Source of the DNA: Phenylobacterium sp.
GTDB taxonomy: Bacteria > Pseudomonadota > Alphaproteobacteria > Caulobacterales > Caulobacteraceae
NCBI RefSeq assembly: GCF_016124325.1
Contig: NZ_WGNY01000014.1
Coordinates: 203,481-267,480 of the forward strand
Direction: 5' to 3'
Length of the DNA stretch: 64,000 bases
Below the pieces are notes generated by a model, which saw only the letters and a program-made list of their open reading frames with translations, was not told the origin of the DNA and ran no database searches. This document shows, piece by piece, positions 46,304 to 54,223 of this stretch. The translations under genes were made by a program, and so were the position numbers. Position 1 is the stretch's first letter; every line of letters begins with the position of its first letter.

Positions 46304-47236
46304 ATGCGGGTTGTTACGGACAGGCTGAGGTTTCCCGAAGGCCCGATCGCCCTACCCGACGGCAGCGTCGTGGTGGTGGAGATCGAGGGCCGTGCCCTGA
46401 CTCGCGTTCGCCCGGACGGCCGGTTGGAGATCATCGCCGAACTGGAGGGCGGGCCGAACGGCGCCGCCATGGGCCCGGATGGCTGGTGCTACGTCTGCAA
46501 CAGCGGTGGGTGGATCTACACGAGCGAAGCCAACGGCTGGCGCCGGCCGCTCCGCCAGTCCGACCACAATGGCTGGATCGAGCGGGTGCATCTGGCCACC
46601 GGCCGGGTGGAGCGGCTCTACGACCGTTGCGGCGACATCGCCCTGCAGTCGCCGAACGACATCGTGTTCGACCGGTCGGGCGGGTTCTACTTCACCGACC
46701 ACGGCAAGCGCCGCCCCCGGGAATGGGGGATCACCAGCGTCTTCTACGCCGCCCCCGATGGCGGCCGGATCGTGGAGGCCGTGCGTGGCCTGGTGACGCC
46801 GAACGGCGTGGGCCTGTCCGCCGACGAAAAGACGCTGTACGTCGCCGAGACGATCCCGCGCCGCATCTGGGCCTTCGACCTCGAGGCGCCGGGCGTGATC
46901 CGCGAGGAGCCGTGGCCGTCGTCGTGCGGCGGGCGGCTCGTGGCTGGCCTGCCCGATAACAACTACCTGGACTCGCTGGCGCTCGACGCCGACGGCGCCA
47001 TCGTCGTGGCCTCGTTCAACCGCTGCGGCGTCTGGACGGTCTCGCCGGACGGGGCGCGGCGGGAATTCCTCGCCATCGACGACTTCTACGCCACCAACGT
47101 GGCCTTCGGCGGCGAGGGCCTGCGCACGGCCTTCGTCACCCTCTCCTCGACGGGCCGCCTGGTCGCCATCGACTGGCCGCGGGCCGGACAGCCCGTGAAC
47201 TTCGTCAACACCATGCCGGCTCCCCGGGGGGCCTGA
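46304..47236 (+). CDS. SMP-30/gluconolactonase/LRE family protein
   Basis: 310-residue six-bladed beta-propeller. Divalent-metal ligands are expected in LRFPEGPI (Glu), SPNDIVFDRSG (Asn/Asp) and NNYLDSLALDADG (Asp). The family hydrolyses sugar-acid and other lactones; a role in opening a lactone made in the pathway, or in other ester hydrolysis, is inferred. First gene of an operon with an aminotransferase 16 bp downstream. Confidence 0.87.
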   Translation: MRVVTDRLRFPEGPIALPDGSVVVVEIEGRALTRVRPDGRLEIIAELEGGPNGAAMGPDGWCYVCNSGGWIYTSEANGWRRPLRQSDHNGWIERVHLATGRVERLYDRCGDIALQSPNDIVFDRSGGFYFTDHGKRRPREWGITSVFYAAPDGGRIVEAVRGLVTPNGVGLSADEKTLYVAETIPRRIWAFDLEAPGVIREEPWPSSCGGRLVAGLPDNNYLDSLALDADGAIVVASFNRCGVWTVSPDGARREFLAIDDFYATNVAFGGEGLRTAFVTLSSTGRLVAIDWPRAGQPVNFVNTMPAPRGA

Positions 47237-47252
47237 GAAAGGAAAGCGACCT

Positions 47253-48587
47253 GTGTTCCCCGATCCGAAGTCGAAGTCCGCCGACCTGTTCGCCCGAGCG
47301 GCCGCGGTGATGCCCGGCGCCAACACGCGCCACATGATCACCTTCGGGCCCTACATCGTCTACGGCGAGCGCGGGGAGGGCTGCCGGCTCACCGACGTGG
47401 ACGGCGAGGTCTATCTGGATTGGGTCAACAACTTCTCGACCCAGATCCACGGCTACGGCTTCCCGCCGATCCTGGAGGCCGTGCGGGCGCAGGTCGAGAA
47501 GATGATCTGCTGCATCCTGCCCAGCGAACCTGAGGTGGAGCTGGCCGAACTCCTCGTGGAGCGGATTCCCGGGGTCGAGCAGGTGCGCTTCACCAACTCC
47601 GGCACCGAGGCGATGATGGTAGCGATCAAGGGCGCGCGCGGCGTGACCGGGCGCAGCATGATCGCCAAGGCCGAGGGCGGCTATCACGGCCAGTACGACC
47701 TAGTGGAGGCCAGCTTCCTGCCCACGCCCGACAACTGGGGCCCCGAGGATCGGCCGGCGGCGCCGCCGTTCGCGCGCGGGACGCCGCAAAGCCTTCTCGA
47801 CCAGGTGGTGGTCTATCCCTTCAACGACACCGAGCGGACGCTGGCGCTGCTGGAGGCGCACGCGCACGAACTGGCCTGCGTGGTGATCGATCCGATCCCG
47901 GCCCGCCTGGGCTTTTCGCCGGCGCGCGTCGACTATCTGCAGGCGCTCCGCGACTTCTGCACCCGCCACGGCGTGATCCTCATCTTCGACGAGGTGTTCT
48001 GCAACCGGGCCGGCTTCCACGGGGCGCAGGGACGGCTGGGCGTCACGCCAGACCTGACCGTCATGGGCAAGATCATCGGCGGCGGCTTCCCGATCGGCGC
48101 CGTCGGCGGCCGGCGCGAGGCGATGAGCGCCTTCGACAACCTCGCCGGCCCGCTCAAGGTGAGCCACAGCGGCACCTTCACCGCCAATCCGGTCTCGATG
48201 GTCGCGGGGCTCGCCTCGATGCGCCACCTGAAGCCGGAGGTGTTCGAGCGGCTGGAGCGGCAGGGCCAGCGCCTGCGGGCGGGGATCACGGGCAAGGTGG
48301 ACGCGCTGGGCCTGGACATGCGCGCCAACGGCCTGGCCTCCATGACCAGCCTGCAGTTCTTCCGGGAGCCGGCGTCGAGCTACCGGGAATTCCATCGCAA
48401 GTCGGGCGAGGGCTATCTGCAGAGGATGCAGCAGCTGCACCGGCTGATGCTGCAGGAAGGCGTGCTGATGGCCACGCGCGGCATGATGATCGGCTCCACG
48501 CCGATGACCGACGCCGACATCGACGAGACCGTGGAGCGGACCGGCCGGGCGCTCGCGCGCTTCGCCGAAGTCCCGGCCGCGGCCTGA
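47253..48587 (+). CDS. Class III aminotransferase, glutamate-1-semialdehyde aminomutase-like
   Basis: 444 residues from GTG 47253 (AAAGGAAAG upstream). Features: FTNSGTEAMMVAIKGARG, AEGGYHGQYD, LIFDEVFCNRAGFHG and the PLP Lys in VMGKIIGGGFPIG. This GSAM-like branch includes the beta-phenylalanine aminotransferases that act on beta-amino acids, so deamination of a beta-amino acid to a beta-keto acid is a good candidate; the BKACE enzyme could then cleave it. A true GSAM for tetrapyrrole synthesis is unlikely in this context. Confidence 0.87.
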   Translation: MFPDPKSKSADLFARAAAVMPGANTRHMITFGPYIVYGERGEGCRLTDVDGEVYLDWVNNFSTQIHGYGFPPILEAVRAQVEKMICCILPSEPEVELAELLVERIPGVEQVRFTNSGTEAMMVAIKGARGVTGRSMIAKAEGGYHGQYDLVEASFLPTPDNWGPEDRPAAPPFARGTPQSLLDQVVVYPFNDTERTLALLEAHAHELACVVIDPIPARLGFSPARVDYLQALRDFCTRHGVILIFDEVFCNRAGFHGAQGRLGVTPDLTVMGKIIGGGFPIGAVGGRREAMSAFDNLAGPLKVSHSGTFTANPVSMVAGLASMRHLKPEVFERLERQGQRLRAGITGKVDALGLDMRANGLASMTSLQFFREPASSYREFHRKSGEGYLQRMQQLHRLMLQEGVLMATRGMMIGSTPMTDADIDETVERTGRALARFAEVPAAA

Positions 48588-48603
48588 GCGGACGGAGGGC
48601 GCG

Positions 48604-49818
48604 ATGGAACAGGAAACGGCTTCCGAGGGCGCGCCGCTGGAGGGCGTGAAGATCCTCGATCTGACCGCGGTCGTCTCGGGACCCTTCGCCACCATGTGGC
48701 TCGCCGACCAGGGCGCCGAGGTCATCAAGGTCGAGCCGCCCCATGGCGGCGAGCAGGGGCGGTACGTGGGCGCCGGCTACCTCGGCTACAGCGCGCTCTT
48801 CGCCACCTGCAACCGCAACAAGCGCTCCCTCGCCGTCGACCTGCGCGATCCGAAGGGGCTGGCGGCGGTGCTCCGCCTCGCGCGGGCGGCCGATGTCGTC
48901 ATCGAGAACTTCCGGCCCGGCGTCGCCGATCGCCTGGGGCTGGGGTACGAGGCCCTCGCCGCCGAGAACCCGCGGCTGATCTACGCCTCGATCACCGGCT
49001 TCGGCCCGACGGGCCCCTATGCCGGGCGCAGGACCTACGACTCCATCATCCAGGCGATGAGCGGGATCGCCGACGCCCAGGCCCACGGCAGCCATCCGCC
49101 GGCGCTCACCTACACGATCATCTGCGACAAGGTGGCGGGGCTCTCGGCGGCCCAGGCGATCTCCGCGGCGCTCTATGCGCGCAGCCGGACGGGCGCCGGC
49201 CGGCGCATCTCCGTCTCGATGCTGGAGTCGAGCCTGGCCTTCAACTGGCCCGACCTGATGTGGAACCACGCGTTCACGTCCGAGGGCGCGCCGAAGGGCC
49301 TCGCCCTGACCGACACCTATCGCCTCTGGACGACGGCCGACGGCCACGTGGCGGTGGTCTTCATCTCCGGGCGGGCCTTCGACGAATGGTGTCGCGCGCT
49401 GGAGGCGCCCCCCGAGATCGCCGGCGAGACGTTCGCCACCGAGGCGGAAAGCCGGCTGCGCTGGCGCGAGCTGTGGCCGTTCTGGGAGTCGCGGATCGCC
49501 AGCTACAGCACCGCCGAGGTGGTTGAGCGGTTCCTGGCGAACGGCGTGCCCTGCGGTCCGGTGCTGGCGCGTGCGAGGCTGCACGAGGACCCGCAGGTGG
49601 TCCATTGCGACGCCGTGCGGGAAGTGCCGCATCCCGCGCGCGGCGGCTTGCGCGTCGCCCGGCCCGGCGCCCGCTTCTCGGGCTGGGAGCCCGGGCTGCC
49701 GACCCCGGCTCCCGAGATCGGCGAACACTCGCGGCAGGCCCTGGCCGAGGCCGGGCTGGACGACGCCGAGATCGAGGCCCTGATCGCCGCCGGGGCGGTG
49801 AGGGTCTCCGAGGCCTGA
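48604..49818 (+). CDS. CaiB/BaiF family CoA-transferase
   Basis: 404 residues, a class III CoA-transferase that moves CoA between carboxylic acids through an aspartyl-CoA anhydride. The catalytic Asp is Asp146 (GRRTYDSIIQAMSG); other family marks are ILDLTAVVSGPFATMWLADQGAEVIKVE and FRPGVADRLGLGYEAL. It would activate an acid intermediate for the acyl-CoA dehydrogenase encoded further down. Seventeen bp after the aminotransferase, last gene of the site-4 operon. Confidence 0.92.
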   Translation: MEQETASEGAPLEGVKILDLTAVVSGPFATMWLADQGAEVIKVEPPHGGEQGRYVGAGYLGYSALFATCNRNKRSLAVDLRDPKGLAAVLRLARAADVVIENFRPGVADRLGLGYEALAAENPRLIYASITGFGPTGPYAGRRTYDSIIQAMSGIADAQAHGSHPPALTYTIICDKVAGLSAAQAISAALYARSRTGAGRRISVSMLESSLAFNWPDLMWNHAFTSEGAPKGLALTDTYRLWTTADGHVAVVFISGRAFDEWCRALEAPPEIAGETFATEAESRLRWRELWPFWESRIASYSTAEVVERFLANGVPCGPVLARARLHEDPQVVHCDAVREVPHPARGGLRVARPGARFSGWEPGLPTPAPEIGEHSRQALAEAGLDDAEIEALIAAGAVRVSEA

Positions 49819-49866
49819 TGCCGCGCGGCCGCGCTCGAGCGTCTGTGGCCAGTTCGCAATACAAAT

Positions 49867-49882
49867 ATGACTTTCAGGTCAT
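49867..49882. promoter_or_regulatory. Operator site 5, upstream copy of a tandem pair
   Basis: ATGACT-TTCA-GGTCAT. Exactly 60 bp upstream of site 6, in the gap after the CaiB gene. No convincing -35/-10 surrounds it, so it may aid repression at site 6 rather than cover its own promoter. Confidence 0.75.
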
Positions 49883-49919
49883 AGCGTCTTCACACAGCGC
49901 CTTTTTGGGCCGACAACAG

Positions 49920-49947
49920 TTGTCACATGACCGATGGGTCATATAAT
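49920..49947 (+). promoter_or_regulatory. Strong promoter of the ThDP-enzyme operon
   Basis: TTGTCA (49920-49925), 16-bp spacer, perfect TATAAT (49942-49947). Operator site 6 fills the spacer. Transcription should begin near 49954, at or just before the start codon of the gene. Confidence 0.75.
49927..49942. promoter_or_regulatory. Operator site 6, inside the ThDP operon promoter
   Basis: ATGACC-GATG-GGTCAT, identical to site 8. It sits between -35 and -10, and its first ATG is in frame with the downstream gene, so automatic start prediction may wrongly place the start inside the operator. Confidence 0.9.
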
Positions 49948-49956
49948 GGCGTCGTG

Positions 49957-51606
49957 ATGCAGGACATTCAGCGTCGTTCGGATTCCGGCCAGACGGCCGC
50001 CAAGGCGGATCTCGGCCTCAACGGGGCCGACTCGCTGATGTCGGCGCTCGTGGCGTCTGGGGTCACGGTCTGCTTCGCCAATCCCGGCACGAGCGAGATG
50101 CAGTTCGTGGCCGCGCTGGATCGCGCCAGCGACATGCGCGCCGTGCTCTGCCTCTTCGAGGGCGTCGCCACCGGCGCCGCCGACGGCTATGCGCGCATGG
50201 CGGGGCGGCCGGCCGCGACCCTGCTGCACCTGGGCCCCGGCTACCTGAACGGGGGCGCCAACCTCCACAACGCGCGCCGGGCGCGCAGCCCCGTCGTCAA
50301 CGTGGTGGGCGATCACGCCACCTACCACCGGAAGTACGACGCGCCGCTGTCCAGCGACATCGCGGGCCTGGCGGGTCCGAACTCGAAGTGGGTGGTCTCG
50401 GCGGACGCGCCCTCGGACGTCGGCCCGCTGGCCGCCAAAGCGGTGGCGCGGGCGTCGGCCAAGCCGCGCGGGCCCGTGTCGCTGATCCTGCCGGCGGATG
50501 CGGCCTGGGGTCGGGTCGGGCCGGAATCGCTGAGCCCCGGCGTCCCGGCCGATTCACCGCCTGCGGTCGAACCCGGGCGGATCGTCGCCCTCGCCGACAG
50601 GGTCCGCGCCGCGAAGGCGCCCGTCGTCCTGCTGGGCGGTGAGGCGTGCGGCGATCGCGCGCTGGCGTCGGCCTCGCGCCTCGCCCAGGCTGGCGTCGCG
50701 GTGTTCACCGAGAGCTTCGTGTCGCGCCAGCGGCGGGGCAGAGGGGTCTTCGCGCCCACGCGTCTCGCCTACTTCGCCGAGTCCGCCATGGAGCAACTGG
50801 CGGCATGCGACCTGCTGCTGACGGTGGAGGCGCAGGCCCCGGTGGCGTTCTTCGCCTATCCAGGACGGTCCAGCGAGCTGCTTCCCGGCGGATGTCCGGT
50901 CGAGGCGCTGGCGACCGCGGCCATGGACGGGGCCGCTGCGCTGGAGATGCTGGCCGACGTGCTCGGCGCGCCCGCCCCTATGGCCGGGGCGCTCCCGCCC
51001 GAGCCCGAGCCGGCGCAGGGCGAACTCAACGCGCACGTGGCCGCCCGCGCCATCGCCCGCCTGCTGCCGGCCGATGCGATCGTCAGCGACGACGCCGTCA
51101 CGGCCAGCCAGCCGATCTTCGACGCGACACGCGGGGCCGCGCCCCACGACTGGCTCATGCTGACGGGCGGCGCGATCGGCCAGGGACTGCCGGCGGCGAT
51201 CGGCGCGGCGGTGGCGTGCCCCGACCGCAAGGTGGTGTCCCTGAACGGCGACGGGGCGGCGATGTACACCGTCCAGGCGCTCTGGACGATCGCGCGGGAA
51301 CGGCTCGACGTCGTGGTCGTGGTCTTCGCCAACAGCGCCTACCGCATCCTCAATGTGGAGTTCTCGCGCACGGGGTCCGGCGACCGGCCCGGCCCGGCCG
51401 CGTCGCAGCTCCTCAACCTGGCGGACCCGCTGATCGACTGGGTCTCGCTGAGCGAGAGCCTCGGGGTTCCGGCGGAGCGTTGCCTCACCGGCGAGGCGTT
51501 CGAGGCGGCGTTCGCACGGGCGTGCGAGCGTCCGGGCCCGGCCTTCATCGAAGCGGTGACCGGAGGCGAAGGCCGAAGGCGATACGCCGGGGACGCGGCG
51601 CGATGA
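49957..51606 (+). CDS. Thiamine-diphosphate enzyme, acetolactate-synthase-like
   Basis: 549 residues from ATG 49957. ThDP fold: N-terminal Glu region FANPGTSEMQFVAALD, cofactor motif LNGDGAAMYTVQALWTIARERLD...FANSAY, and GGAIGQGLPAAIGAA. It resembles the acetolactate-synthase-like proteins that decarboxylate or condense 2-keto acids; biosynthetic acetolactate synthase is unlikely without a regulatory subunit. The in-frame ATG at 49927 lies in the operator upstream of the transcription start, so ATG 49957 (or GTG 49954) should be used, making the mRNA leaderless or nearly so. Couples to the next gene by ATGA. Confidence 0.85.
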   Translation: MQDIQRRSDSGQTAAKADLGLNGADSLMSALVASGVTVCFANPGTSEMQFVAALDRASDMRAVLCLFEGVATGAADGYARMAGRPAATLLHLGPGYLNGGANLHNARRARSPVVNVVGDHATYHRKYDAPLSSDIAGLAGPNSKWVVSADAPSDVGPLAAKAVARASAKPRGPVSLILPADAAWGRVGPESLSPGVPADSPPAVEPGRIVALADRVRAAKAPVVLLGGEACGDRALASASRLAQAGVAVFTESFVSRQRRGRGVFAPTRLAYFAESAMEQLAACDLLLTVEAQAPVAFFAYPGRSSELLPGGCPVEALATAAMDGAAALEMLADVLGAPAPMAGALPPEPEPAQGELNAHVAARAIARLLPADAIVSDDAVTASQPIFDATRGAAPHDWLMLTGGAIGQGLPAAIGAAVACPDRKVVSLNGDGAAMYTVQALWTIARERLDVVVVVFANSAYRILNVEFSRTGSGDRPGPAASQLLNLADPLIDWVSLSESLGVPAERCLTGEAFEAAFARACERPGPAFIEAVTGGEGRRRYAGDAAR

Positions 51607-52784
51607 CCGCCGCCGCCCCAACGGTCGAGGCCGACGACGATCATGGCCTGTTGCGCGAGAGCGTCCGGCGGCTCTGCGCGGCCTTCCCCGACGAGTACTG
51701 GTCGTCCTGCGACGAACGCCACGAGTTCCCGTGGGCCTTCTATGAAGCCCTCGCGAAGGGCGGGTGGCTGGGGATCGCCATCCCGGAGCGCTACGGCGGC
51801 TCCGGCCAGGGCATCACGGAAGCCTCCATCCTGCTCGAGGAGATCGCCGCCTCGGGGGCCGCGATGAACGGCGCCAGCGCGGCGCACATGTCGATCTTCG
51901 GCATGCATCCGATCGTGAAGTTCGGCTCGGAATCGCTGCGCGCGCGCTTCCTTCCCCGGGTCGCCAGCGGCGACCTGCACGTGGCCTTCGGCGTGACCGA
52001 ACCCGACGCCGGCAGCGAGACCACGCGCATCTCGACCTTCGCCCATCGGGTCGCGGGGGGCTACCGCGTTCGGGGCCGCAAGGTGTGGACTTCGAAGGCG
52101 CTCGAAAGCGAACGCGTGCTCCTGCTCGTGCGCACCACGCCGCGCGAGGACTGCCGGCGGCGCACCGACGGCCTGACCCTGCTATTCGCCGAGCTGAGGC
52201 GTCCCGAGGTGACGATCTCGCCGATCCCGAAGGCGGGGCGCAACGCCGTGGCCAGCTGCGAGGTGGTCTACGACGACCTGTTCGTGGCGGAGGAGGATCG
52301 GGTCGGCGAGGAGGGCGGGGGCTTCAAGCTGCTGCTGGCCGGGCTGAACGCCGAACGCATCCTGGTCGCGGCGGAGGCGTTGGGCATCGGCCGGGCGGCG
52401 CTGCGCCGGGCCACCACCTATGCGCGCGAGCGCGTCGTTTTCGGCCGCCCGATCGGCCAGAACCAGGGCCTGGCCTTTCCGCTGGCGCTCGCCAAGGTGC
52501 GGCTGGACGCCGCCGAGCTGATGGTGCGCCGCGCCTCCGCGCTGCTCGACGCGGGCCTGCCGTGCGGCTCCGAGGCCAACATGGCGAAATATCTCGCCGC
52601 CGACGCGGGCTACCAGGCCGCCGACGCGGCCATCCAGGCGCACGGCGGTTTCGGCTATGCCCGCGAGTATCACGTCGAGCGCTACTGGCGCGAAGCGCGG
52701 GTGATGCGTCTCGCGCCAGTCAGCCAGGAGATGGTCCTGAACTATGTGGCGGAACACGACCTGCGCTTGCCGCGGTCGTACTGA
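51603..52784 (+). CDS. Acyl-CoA dehydrogenase
   Basis: 393 residues from ATG 51603. FAD enzyme that makes a 2-enoyl-CoA. Features: GWLGIAIPERYGGSG, FGVTEPDAGSETTRI, KVWTSKALES, RVVFGRPIGQNQGLAFPLA and IQAHGGFGYAREYHVERYWREARV. It would act on the CoA ester produced by the CaiB/BaiF transferase. Overlaps the ThDP gene by 4 bp and is followed 11 bp later by the symporter. Confidence 0.93.
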   Translation: MTAAAPTVEADDDHGLLRESVRRLCAAFPDEYWSSCDERHEFPWAFYEALAKGGWLGIAIPERYGGSGQGITEASILLEEIAASGAAMNGASAAHMSIFGMHPIVKFGSESLRARFLPRVASGDLHVAFGVTEPDAGSETTRISTFAHRVAGGYRVRGRKVWTSKALESERVLLLVRTTPREDCRRRTDGLTLLFAELRRPEVTISPIPKAGRNAVASCEVVYDDLFVAEEDRVGEEGGGFKLLLAGLNAERILVAAEALGIGRAALRRATTYARERVVFGRPIGQNQGLAFPLALAKVRLDAAELMVRRASALLDAGLPCGSEANMAKYLAADAGYQAADAAIQAHGGFGYAREYHVERYWREARVMRLAPVSQEMVLNYVAEHDLRLPRSY

Positions 52785-52795
52785 GGGCCGGGCCG

Positions 52796-54208
52796 ATGAC
52801 AGATGAGCGGCCGACGGGGGCGAGGGCGATGATGGGCCAGGACAGCCGCGACGCGTCGCCGGGACGACCTCAGCTCGTGGCCTGGAGCCTGGGGTCGATC
52901 ATCGGCACCATGATGCTCCTGCCGCTCAATGCGCTGATCCCGGCCTTCTACGCCAAGAACACCGCCGTCACCCTGACGGAGGTGGGCCTCGTCTTCCTCA
53001 TCGCCCGGCTCTACGACGCGGTGGCCGATCCGGCGATCGGATACCTGTCCGACCGGACGACCAGCCCGCTGGGGCGGCGCAAGCCCTGGATCCTGGCCGG
53101 CGCGACGCTCACCTGCGTCGCGGGATGGCTGATGTTCAACCCGACGTCTTCGGCCTCGATGGCCTATCTGATGGCGGTCTCGCTGCTTTTCTACACCGCG
53201 TATTCGATGCTCACCGTGCCCCTGACCGCCTGGGGCGCCGAGCTCACCAGCAGCTATGAGCAGAGGTCGTTCCTCTCCGGGCTTCTGACCTTCACGGGCG
53301 TGGTCGGGCTGCTGCTGTTCATGGGGCTGCCGGTCCTCCTCTCGTCGCCGCTTCTGCCGCTGTTCCCCACCGCCGAGATCACGCCGCCGATGCTGAAGCT
53401 GCTGGGCTGGCTGGTCATCATCGGCGCGCCTCTCTGCACCCTGCCGGCGGTGATCTTCACCCCTCGCGGGCATGAGACGCCGGCCTCGGAGAAGGTGGAG
53501 CTGCGCGACCTCTGGCCCTCGATACGGGTCAACCCGCCCTTCTGGTGGTTCGTCGGCGCCTATCTGATGAGCAGCCTCGGCTACGGCGTCTACTACGCCA
53601 CGACCTACATGTTCCTGGACTCGTACCTGGGCCTCGCGGACCGCTTCCCCCTGATCTACTCGATCGCCGCGGTCGCCCAGATCGTCACCATCCCGCTGTG
53701 GACCCGCCTAAGCCAGCGGTTCGAGCGCCACCACATCTGGGCGCTGGGGATCGCGGTGTTCGGGCTGGTGCTGCCGATCCGCCTCCTGCTGCCGGCGGGC
53801 GCCGACGGCTTCTGGCCCCTGGTCGCCCTCACCCTGGTGGGCAGTGCGTTCAACGCCGCCTCGCAGGTGCCGCAGATGGCGGTGCTGGCCGACTGCGTGG
53901 ACTACGCCGCCGCCCGCACGGGCAAGAGCCTGGCCGGAAGCTACTACGCCGCCCAGCAGTTCCTGCTGAAGGCCAGCCTGGCCGGCGGCGGCGCGGCCGC
54001 GTTCCTGGCGCTGCAGGTGCTGGGCTACCAGCCGAAGGAGCAGACCCATACGGCGGCCAGCCTCTCCGGCCTGGCCTGGGTGCATACGGCCGGGCCGCTC
54101 TGCCTGTTCCTGGCCTGCGCCGTCATCCTCTGGGGCTTTCCCCTCAACCGTCGTCGCCAGGCGGAACTGCGCGCAGCGTCGCCCGCCGCCGAAACCCATC
54201 CCGCCTGA
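52796..54208 (+). CDS. GPH-type sugar/cation symporter of the MFS
   Basis: 470 residues, about twelve membrane spans. Belongs to the glycoside-pentoside-hexuronide:cation symporters: GLVFLIARLYDAVADPAIGYLSDRT then PLGRRKPWI, and the later DCVDYAAARTGKSLAGSYYA. Imports a small hydrophilic substrate with Na+ or H+. It is the inner-membrane step of the proposed uptake route. Starts at ATG 52796, with ATG 52829 possible. Between the acyl-CoA dehydrogenase and the S9 peptidase in one operon. Confidence 0.9.
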   Translation: MTDERPTGARAMMGQDSRDASPGRPQLVAWSLGSIIGTMMLLPLNALIPAFYAKNTAVTLTEVGLVFLIARLYDAVADPAIGYLSDRTTSPLGRRKPWILAGATLTCVAGWLMFNPTSSASMAYLMAVSLLFYTAYSMLTVPLTAWGAELTSSYEQRSFLSGLLTFTGVVGLLLFMGLPVLLSSPLLPLFPTAEITPPMLKLLGWLVIIGAPLCTLPAVIFTPRGHETPASEKVELRDLWPSIRVNPPFWWFVGAYLMSSLGYGVYYATTYMFLDSYLGLADRFPLIYSIAAVAQIVTIPLWTRLSQRFERHHIWALGIAVFGLVLPIRLLLPAGADGFWPLVALTLVGSAFNAASQVPQMAVLADCVDYAAARTGKSLAGSYYAAQQFLLKASLAGGGAAAFLALQVLGYQPKEQTHTAASLSGLAWVHTAGPLCLFLACAVILWGFPLNRRRQAELRAASPAAETHPA

Positions 54209-54223
54209 CAGGAGCCCGCCCAC

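Noticed and set aside
49927..49956. Extending the ThDP protein to the ATG at 49927.
   Set aside because: That ATG is the left arm of an operator and lies upstream of the predicted transcription start.
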